Source: Pelobates cultripes | Taxonomy: Eukaryota; Chordata; Amphibia; Anura; Pelobatidae | Assembly: GCA_933207985.1 (NCBI GenBank) | Contig: OW240913.1 | Coordinates: forward strand, 272,016,986-272,080,985 | Length of the DNA: 64,000 nt | Direction: 5' to 3' | The notes under the pieces: generated by a model | The model's input: only the letters and a program-made list of their open reading frames with translations | Database searches by the model: none | What the model was told of the DNA's origin: nothing | Program-made: the position numbers and the translations under genes | Part shown: piece by piece, positions 56,740 to 64,000 of the stretch | How the letters are laid out: every line of letters starts with the position of its first letter | Position numbering within the stretch: position 1 is the stretch's first letter

Positions 56740-57060
56740 AGAAAAAGTATTTTAAGTGGTTTCAACAGAATTTACAATAATTTACACATTTACTAGAAAA
56801 TTACATGGAACTATGATAATGTTTGTTTAATTTAATTTATATATTTATGTTTTGGGTTGTCCCAAAGCTTGTTAATAATAAATCAAACATGTTGTTTTAT
56901 ATATATTTTAAATAACAAACTCATATAGTAGGTGAAATCTCTAAACCTATCACACTGGCATAATCTGGATGAAAACGCACAATGTGAAAAAACCAAAAGA
57001 CGGTGCATGCTAAGTAAATGCTAAATAAAAATCGGATATGCACACACCGAAGATGAAATT
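56740..57060. repeat. Duplicated non-coding segment, copy 2
   Basis: See 54445-54838. Same order, visibly diverged, and lacking the ribozyme-like motif because similarity stops at CACACACCGAAGATG. Confidence 0.8.
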
Positions 57061-58240
57061 ACTAACGCTACACTGGTGACCTGATTATTCAACCTGTAGA
57101 GAGTACAGTCCACATCGAGCCCAAATTCCATGGGGTCAACGTTAAGATGCTTCATTGACCATGATGAACTGTTAAAAGGATTTTTCATGTGCTATCTATT
57201 GATCACCATAACCAACAACAGTAAAACATTCAGATTCTTCCAACGTGGTGACTTTCAATATTACAATGTTACAACTGTAGTTCCAAGCCTCTATATCTGA
57301 GCCTCTGTACCTAGAATATTTGTCTGCAGCTAATATACTATGATTAATTAATATCTCTATCCGAGCAAAATGGGTTTGCTGGACCCACGTGATACATGAA
57401 TTTCTTGTTTTTCTTAAAAGAATTATGCAAAGGTAAAAAGCAACAACATAAATAAATATATAGTCAACCACTCAAAATACAATTTTAGGGAATGCATCGT
57501 AAGATCTTTTTGCTAATCGTTGTTGAAAATAATCCATTGTGGGTTCTACTGAATAATTTGTACACAATCTCTACTTTAAAAAAAATATATATATTAAACA
57601 ATGCAGTTGTGCAGACATAAATTTTAAATTGCATATCTGGATATTCTATGAGCCTTTAACATTCATGTCTTGGATAAATCGTAATTTCAATATACTTTTA
57701 GTTAATAGGGATTGAGGCTTTGAGGTCACAGAGAATGACTAGGAAAATATAAGATGCAAGGGGAATAGTCCTTGGAGAACTAATGTTGATTTTAGAGATT
57801 AAGTTTTGTCGCCATGGTGATGGAACTATTGAAAGCATCATGGCTTCCCTAGTCATGATTAGTTCTAATAAGCTGTTTGAATAATCTGTGACATTTAGAA
57901 AGGGCTGATAACAGCCAGAATTGTCAGAGTGGATGTTGTAAAGGGAGAAACAATTTGCAAAATTAATCAAGTGAGCACACTGAAATTCCCTGAGCTGTGA
58001 AGACTGTGAGCAGATGGATAATATTTAGAAGCTAAGGAAAATGTATAAAAAGAAAGAACAATAAGGGCAATAGCATAGGGGATAAAGAGATTATTAATCA
58101 AGCTATGCTAAAATAGAATATTTTTTATTATTTTTTACATTAATAGATTATACCTATAAATAATTGTACATATAAATGAATATCTCTTTTCCGTGCAAAT
58201 CTGGCTGAAGGTTATACTCAGTTAGCATCTTTAAAAACCT
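57061..58240. other. AT-rich stretch without recognised features
   Basis: Several frames of about 90 codons exist but show no domain and no splice context; no feature supported. Confidence 0.4.
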
Positions 58241-58244
58241 TTAA

Positions 58245-58688
58245 AGGACCACTCTAGGCACCCAGACCACTTCAGCTTAATGAAGTGGTCTGGGTGCCTG
58301 GTCCTTCTAGGGTTAACCCATTTTTTCATAAACATAGCAGTTTCAGAGTCTCATTGACAGCCGCTAGAGGCGCTTGCGTGCTTCTCACTGTGATTTTCAC
58401 AGTGAGAGCACGCAAGCGTCCATAGGAAAGCATTATGAATGCTTTCCTATGTGACCGGCTGAATGCGCGCGTGCGCAGCTCTTGCCACGCGTGTGCATTC
58501 AGCCAACAGGGAGGAACGGAGGAGGATCGGAGGAGGAGAGCTCTCCGACCAGCGCTGGAAAAAGGTAAGTTTTAACCTCTTTCCCCCTTCCAGAGCCGGG
58601 CGGGAGGGGGTCCCTGAGGGTGGGGGCACCCTCAGGGCACTATAGTGCCAGGAAAATGAGTATGTTTTCCTGGCACTATAGTGGTCCT
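58245..58688. mobile_element. TTAA MITE, CCACTCTAGGCACCCAGACC subfamily
   Basis: TTAA 58241-58244 and 58689-58692; left AGGACCACTCTAGGCACCCA, right TGGCACTATAGTGGTCCT. The terminal hairpin CACCCAGACCACTTCAGC / CTGAAGTGGTCTGGGTGC precedes CpG-rich blocks with GCGCGCGTGCGCAG. The same family occurs at 61734, 63922 and, more distantly, 32237. Confidence 0.93.
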
Positions 58689-59045
58689 TTAAGGTCTGAC
58701 AACAACCGAGCTGGTAATGGAAAGCTACATCACATGTCACAAACCTAGACACTATGTAACAAAATACTCTGAGTCTGTTTCAGAAGTTCAAATTTGATCA
58801 TAGTCTTTCAAACAAAGACTTAAATTAACAATATGGTCACCCAAAAAACATATTCTCAATATAGTGGCATAAGTGCGGTGTTCCTGCCCTCTAAACCCCG
58901 CAATGTAAAACATCCAGAGTCTTCTCCGTGACGTCACCAGGGGAGGAGAAGACAACAGCACCTAGAGAGCTGTTCCTTTAACAGTTTCCATGCTCGTGGA
59001 GCATGGCTAAGCCTAGAGATGAACTAAAAAGGGATGTTTACTTAA

Positions 59046-59372
59046 AGGGACAGTTTAGGCACAATAACAACTTAATCTAAATTATATTAAGAGTCCCCCT
59101 GGAGAAACCTTACTTCAAAAGGTTTGCAAAAAAAAATGTGCCTCTTGCAAACCAGTTTTGTTAATGGGGAGTCACTGATTGGCTGGGAGTGAAAATGACA
59201 TTTAAGAAGACAGACGGAGTGCTGGGTGGAGCTGAGACTTGCGCTGGAGGCATCTTTGAGGTAAACCATTTAAGAAGAGTTTAATCTCTTGAGGTAAGAG
59301 TGTGCCCTGGGGTGTCCGGGAACCATAACAACATAATTTAGACAAAGTTGTTTTGGTGCCTGGAGTGTTCCT
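59046..59372. mobile_element. TTAA MITE
   Basis: TTAA 59042-59045 and 59373-59376; left AGGGACAGTTTAGGCACAAT, right TTGGTGCCTGGAGTGTTCCT, with an AACAACTTAATCTAAATT hairpin-type partner near the right end. Confidence 0.88.
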
Positions 59373-59376
59373 TTAA

Positions 59377-60145
59377 ATATTTGTATTACAAAATGATACA
59401 CACAGAAGCTAATAATAAAAAATAACATTATTGTGGTTTATTTTGAATCATTTCATGAATGTAAATCAGTTCATCATTGCCTTACTATTGTACGTTCTCA
59501 TAACTTTTGAAAATGGAAACAAAATCTTCCTTATTTTATTGTTTTGGTTTTTTATTGTGCTTTCAACAGTTGGACTGCATTTCCCATAAAGCTTTGTTAG
59601 TCACTTATTTTGTTATTCACTAAAATATTTTTTTTTTCATAATGGACCACAGCTGGATGAAAGTTACTGACATCGTTGTAAAGTATATTACTAAAAATTA
59701 ATAGAAGGGAAACTTATATAAAGTTAACTATATGCTATGGAAGAAATTGCAATGAATATATTTTGTGGTGGGGTTTTTAAAACACTTTAAACTGTTTTGT
59801 CAATATTTCTAGTAATAGAGTTTATCTCACATTGACACTGACAGAATTTTCAAAGTTGTTTTGCCTGACACATTTCTAGCCTGGGAATTATTTTGGTATG
59901 TACTGCATAGATCATACTGGGCTTGTAATTATTGAATTTTACTTAAAATTCCAATTAGGATTTTTAGGAATTTTAATTTGGGTGCACATACAGAGGTCTA
60001 TCTAAAAGTTCACATTTCCTGTGGGGTTTATGGAAAGTTGGTGCAGGTAAGTGGGGGCTAGGCTGTGTATGTGCTGAATGGGCTAGAAGGAGATGACATG
60101 AGAATGTGTATGTTAGTGGTAAATTGTATGTGAATGTGTATGTCA
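59377..60145. other. AT-rich stretch without recognised features
   Basis: No gene or shared repeat recognised. Confidence 0.4.
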
Positions 60146-60149
60146 GAAG

Positions 60150-61715
60150 TACATTCTTAAAAACAAAATTGGGGGAAGGGGCGGGCTGCCGAGCAGAGCG
60201 GCAGCCATGCATGCTAGCTCCGGCTATGAGCCCCTTCCCGCGCAGAACCAAGATGGCAGATGGCCACACACGCAGCTGGGAGCCGCACTGGGCCACCTGG
60301 ACCCTTCAAGGTGATGGATCCCATGGAAGGACCCCTCCGGGCGGTGGACTGCTCAGCACGGAGCCGGCCTTGGCCCCTGGATTTGGTGGTGGTCCAGGGG
60401 CAGATGCCCCCAACTCTGAGAGCCCTGTGGAGCCGAGGTGTGCTAGACCATCGGCAGACCGGTGTCCAGGGAGACGCGGACTGGCGCCATGCATGTGAAT
60501 GGAGAAGGGTGAGACAAAAACGGTCTGGAGCTGCAACGGGGACCCGCAGGTGTTGGGGAGGTGCAGGGGATGGGGGGCCCTCTGACTTTTCAGGGGTGGG
60601 AGACCGCCGGACTGTTCACGTCCCTGAGTGCCCACAACACTGTGGAACCCTCTGCTGCATGACAGGGCCTGCCTTGGGGGGACCGGAGAGGATCCACACG
60701 GGGGTGCTGGGAGGCCCTAGTAGTGGGCAAACAACTCAACATATATAAGCATCCCTGGCACAAGTTTGAACAGAAGTAACAGCAGGGGGAGGCTTCAACA
60801 AAAACTACCCATGAAGCCATCGGCCCAACGCTGGTCGGTCCCCTCGCAGCGGGCGCTACAACGCCACCTCCAGAGAAGGGACTCACCTTTTTATGTTGTC
60901 AGGACCTAGTAATACAGAGTCCTCTACTGAGAACACTTTGACTTTATTTGCTCCCCTTTTTGTTTGTTTCCATATTTTTTCACCTGTATTGCATAACTAG
61001 CGAAAATCTGCACCAGAATGACACGCCATAGGATGAATACTTCACCTAGACTACACCAGAATGCGCATTACAGGATGAATTTTTTTTTTTTTTTTTTACC
61101 TCATACAATCGCAATTGCTTGTTTATGTATCCCTATACATGTGCTGCGAGATTAGCTACAACACACACCAGTATGTCGCATTATAGAATAAATACTTCTA
61201 AAATTACACTGGTCAGCCATACATCCTCATCACGTACACATGATTAGATGCTCTCAACCTTACGTAAATCTTTTGTATAACCATGCAAACACTTTGATTA
61301 CAGCGCTATAGCAGACCTTCACATGAGCACGACATACTCGCACCAATTGTGTTTTTTTTCCTTCATTTCTTTTCCTTATCATTTATCCACTTCTTTTAGT
61401 ATATCAACTCACAAAGACGTATATTGGCAGACTACAAGCCACTAATCGACACCAATGTTGCGGTACACATTTGACAACAACGCTCGCATCTTGCATTACT
61501 AAACTTGTTTAACGTAATTGATATATCTAACTCTGCAAAACATATGAACACTTAATTCTTGTCATTGCTTGGTTACTTTGAATTACTCATGTACTGATAC
61601 CAGAGCGTCTGCATGGGCAATTACCCGCTTAAACACAAATACAAATGCAATGGAATTTATGCTATGAAAACAATAAACATATCCAAATAAAAAACAAAAT
61701 AATTTTAGCTTAATT
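60150..61715 (+). mobile_element. Probable LINE remnant: GC-rich 5' region joined to AT-rich 3' end
   Basis: 60175-60890 is GC-rich, with AACCAAGATGGCAGATGGCC near its start, as in L1-like 5' regions. 60900-61715 is AT-rich, with repeated CACCAGAATG..ACACGCCATAGGATGAATACTTC-type phrases, and ends CAATAAACATATCCAAATAA, resembling a LINE 3' UTR with poly(A). No ORF2 lies between, implying a large internal deletion. Frames of up to 162 codons in the GC-rich part show no domain. Confidence 0.4.
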
Positions 61716-61733
61716 AAACAGTTTTGATGTTAA

Positions 61734-62182
61734 AGGACCACTCTAGGCACCCAGACCACTTCAGCTTAATGAAGTGGTCTGGGTGCCAGGTCCCTCTAGG
61801 ATTAACCCTTTTTTTATATAAACATAGCAGTTTCAGAGAAACTGCTATGTTTATAAATGGGTTAATCCAGCCTCTAAAGCCTCTAGTGGCTATCTCATTG
61901 ACAGCCGCTAGAGGCGTTTTCGTGCTTCTCGCTGTGAAAATCACAGTGAGAAGACGCCAGCCTCCATAAGAAAGCATTATGAATACTTTCCTATGAGACA
62001 GGCTGAATGCTCGCGCAGCTCCTGCCGCGCATGCGCATTCAGCCGAAGAGGCGGAAAGGAGGAGGAGAGCTCCCCGCCCGGCGCTGGAAAAAAAGGTAAG
62101 ATTTAACCCCTTCCTCACCCCAGAGCCCGGCGGGAGGGGGTCCCTGAGGGTGGGTATGTTTTCCTGCCACTATAGTGGTCCT
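61734..62182. mobile_element. TTAA MITE, CCACTCTAGGCACCCAGACC subfamily (copy 2)
   Basis: TTAA 61730-61733 and 62183-62186. Left AGGACCACTCTAGGCACCCA, right TGCCACTATAGTGGTCCT. Closely similar to 58245-58688, with the tail deleted near 62150. Confidence 0.93.
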
Positions 62183-62215
62183 TTAAGATAATGCTCCTGC
62201 AGGTTCACTGCTTAA

Positions 62216-62560
62216 AGTGACACTATAGTCACCAAAACAACTTTGGCTTAATGAAGCAGTTTTGGGTTATAGAGCATGCCCCTGCAGTATAACTGCTCAA
62301 TTCGCTGCCATTTAATACTTAAATAACTTGGTTTATCCAGCCCTAGTCACACCTTCCTACATGTGACTTGCACAGCCTTCCTTAAAACTTCCTGTAAAGA
62401 GTCATCTAATCTCTACAATTCCTTTATTGCAAATTCTGTTTATTTTAGAATTTCTTATCTCCTGCTCTGTTAATAGCTTGCTAGACCCTGTAGGAGCCTC
62501 CTGTATGGAAGTAAAGTTTAATATACGGAAGAGGAGATTAAAAAATTTAAACCAAGTTAA
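62216..62560. mobile_element. TTAA-type MITE, right end replaced by a dispersed repeat
   Basis: TTAA 62212-62215 then AGTGACACTATAGTCACCAA; interior as in 27709-28040. It is cut where the next repeat begins. Confidence 0.7.
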
Positions 62561-62561
62561 C

Positions 62562-63230
62562 CCTTTAAGGATGGAGGTAATTGTAAATTCTAAACCAAAA
62601 CAAATCGTACAATTTGAGCTATATGTCTGTTCATATTTCATATTAAGTGCACAAACTCTTATTATATATCATTTTGATCAGGAGAAAGAGACCATCAAAT
62701 ATTTTTTACATGAAACATCATTTAAAATTAATAAATTCAAAAAATTGCTAGAAATCAAAACATTTATTATTTTCCAAGTTCTGCATGGTATTTTAACTGT
62801 GAATGTCATAATACAGTTAGCTTTTACTGCAATAAAGTACAAATATTTGTATCCAGTGATGTCTCACGAGTACAACAGTACCCACCCATTTCCAGGTTTT
62901 ATGGAGTTGTGGAAAGTTACAGGGTGAAATATACAGCTTTCCTCTTTTCAGTTTATACATATTGAAATTTTCCAGATTATTTTGCTCGGCCTATGTTGAC
63001 TTTGAGAACATATGGCAGCCCAGTAATGAAAATTGTTGTCAATGTTTGCAAATGGTATGCCCCATCATGGCATACCATTTGCAAAAGTAGACAACCCAGG
63101 GTATTCAACATGAGGTATGTCCAGTGTTTTTTTATGGCCACTATGTCACAAACCCTGGCCAAAGTTAGTGTTCATATTTGTTTTTTGCATTTTTGTCACA
63201 CAAAAATTGCCCTTTTACTGATGATAGCAT
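62562..63230. mobile_element. Dispersed repeat, copy 2
   Basis: AACCCTTTAAGGATGGAGGT start and blocks CTTATTATATATCATTTTG, CCATCATGGCATACCATTTG and ACCCTGGCCAAAGTTAGTGT match 47105-47925. The right arm of the hairpin is missing. A 166-codon frame here is not supported as a gene. Confidence 0.65.
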
Positions 63231-63528
63231 AATCATTATACATTGTACATTACAAATAGCACAAATATGTGCATTGTTTGTCATTTACTTTCCAGTTTTG
63301 CTAGAGTTCACTTTGGGAAGCTTCCTGTAAGCTCAGATAATTAAAACATATTTTAGTCTGTTTTATTTTTACTTTTTTTTTTTTGGTTGGTTTTAACAAT
63401 ACCCTGACTAGAGCCTGGAGAGCCATTTTAAGATTGTGTTGACGGGTTAAATAAGGTGGCGCGTGATCTCAATGAGTTGCAACACTGAGAACATGAGTCC
63501 TGGTACAATTTAATTGTATATTCTAGCT

Positions 63529-63662
63529 CAGGGGTAGGCAACCTTCAGCACTCCAGATGTAATGGGTTAACTCCCATAACGCTTTAACAGTCATGTTGCT
63601 GACAAAGCATCAGGGGAGATGTAGTCCACAACATATGGAGTTCCAAAGGTTGACTACCTATG
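63529..63662. mobile_element. 134-bp hAT MITE
   Basis: CAGGGGTAGGCAACCTTCAG on the left and its inverse CCAAAGGTTGACTACCTATG on the right. Flanks TTCTAGCT (63521-63528) and TTATAGTT (63663-63670) are a decayed 8-bp duplication. The inner ATGTAGTCCACAACAT pairs with the left-arm sequence. Confidence 0.8.
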
Positions 63663-63921
63663 TTATAGTTAATGGTTTACCAGGTATGGAAACCTTCAAT
63701 CTCCAGTTAAACCCTGGTGAATTTCCAGTAAAATTTACCTTCAGTTTCCTTTGCCCCAAGTGTTATAAGAGTATGTAGTTGATGTGCCAGTCTTATATCA
63801 GTAGCTATTACAAGTCTTTTGTGTCATCAGAGAGACTGCATCTAATGTTTGTTTCTCTATAATATCAGATATAAGGACAGTTCCTGGAAAATTGAGTTTC
63901 CTTCTTAATGAAAGTCCTTAA

Positions 63922-64000
63922 AGGACCACTCTAGGCACCCAGACCACTTCAGCTTAATGAAGTGGTCTGGGTGCCAGGTCCTTCTAGGGTTAACCCATTT
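63922..64000. mobile_element. TTAA MITE, CCACTCTAGGCACCCAGACC subfamily, cut by window end
   Basis: TTAA 63918-63921 followed by AGGACCACTCTAGGCACCCA and the terminal hairpin, identical in layout to 58245 and 61734. It continues past the window. Confidence 0.92.

Noticed and set aside
60106..60886. Frames of 98-162 codons in GC-rich sequence
   Set aside because: Frames overlap on both strands in a GC-rich LINE-like 5' region; no recognisable family or splice structure.
62427..62927. 166-codon plus-strand frame
   Set aside because: It crosses from a TTAA MITE into the dispersed repeat shared with 47105-47925; the other copy does not keep the frame.
51321..64000. Possible upstream scml4 exon with the KKRGRKPG-type motif
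   Set aside because: No matching basic segment next to a donor site was recognised by eye in this interval.

Overview
The window reads as a transposon-saturated vertebrate chromosome segment, most likely from an anuran amphibian (inference). It carries dense families of TTAA-flanked piggyBac-type MITEs, several hAT families with 8-bp target duplications, Tc1/mariner remnants, a DIRS1-type reverse transcriptase, L1/Tx1-like LINE fragments and LTR pieces. Introns are long and AT-rich. No rRNA, tRNA, CRISPR array or prokaryotic operon was seen. Two 100-N assembly gaps lie at 21331-21430 and 39604-39703.

One host gene is supported. Three consecutive internal coding exons on the minus strand (51191-51320, 46820-47020, 41688-41882) have clean splice sites and compatible phases. 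Together they encode the linker and the SLED domain of the Polycomb-related protein SCML4 (sex comb on midleg-like 4). Its N-terminal basic region and C-terminal SAM domain were not found, so the gene probably extends beyond what can be recognised here.

Layout. 1-595: a strand-switching minisatellite. 722-2259: a TTAA MITE split by a 1-kb TA-flanked palindromic transposon. 2260-3545: a dead DIRS1-type element bounded by MITEs. 4500-5840: small palindromic elements, a Tc1 fragment and a foldback hAT inserted in an old LTR. 5972-7081 and 15950-16863: two more copies of the TA-flanked family. 7325-9911: a hAT element filled with a satellite. 9930-13840: an L1-like ORF2 on the minus strand, split by a second satellite-bearing hAT. 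17316-18362: a MITE and a mariner remnant. 22792-24297: a dead Tc1-like transposase. 24780-25200: an L1-like ORF1 fragment. 26600-27600: degenerate GACA-type repeats. 27631-29187: MITEs and a Tc1 remnant. 31734-33078: a solo LTR with target duplication and a nested MITE. 33127-37703: minisatellites, a second LTR and a satellite-bearing hAT. 39704-40979: a tandem array next to a gap, then a third LTR. 41688-51320: scml4 exons, with introns holding a triplication, MITEs, a chimeric Tc1 and three abutting TTAA elements. 52536-53782: another satellite-bearing hAT. 54445-57060: a duplicated non-coding segment, a hammerhead-ribozyme-like motif and a head-to-head telomere-like array. 58245-64000: MITEs, a LINE-like 5' and 3' end pair and a short hAT MITE.

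The most interesting pattern is shared by unrelated DNA transposons. They carry internal satellite arrays with a common CA-rich TGCATYC vocabulary, and at least two superfamilies also carry perfect copies of TCTCGCGAGA together with an RFX X-box-like palindrome, that is, promoter-type sites inside non-coding elements. Coordinates of TE edges without a stated target duplication are approximate.
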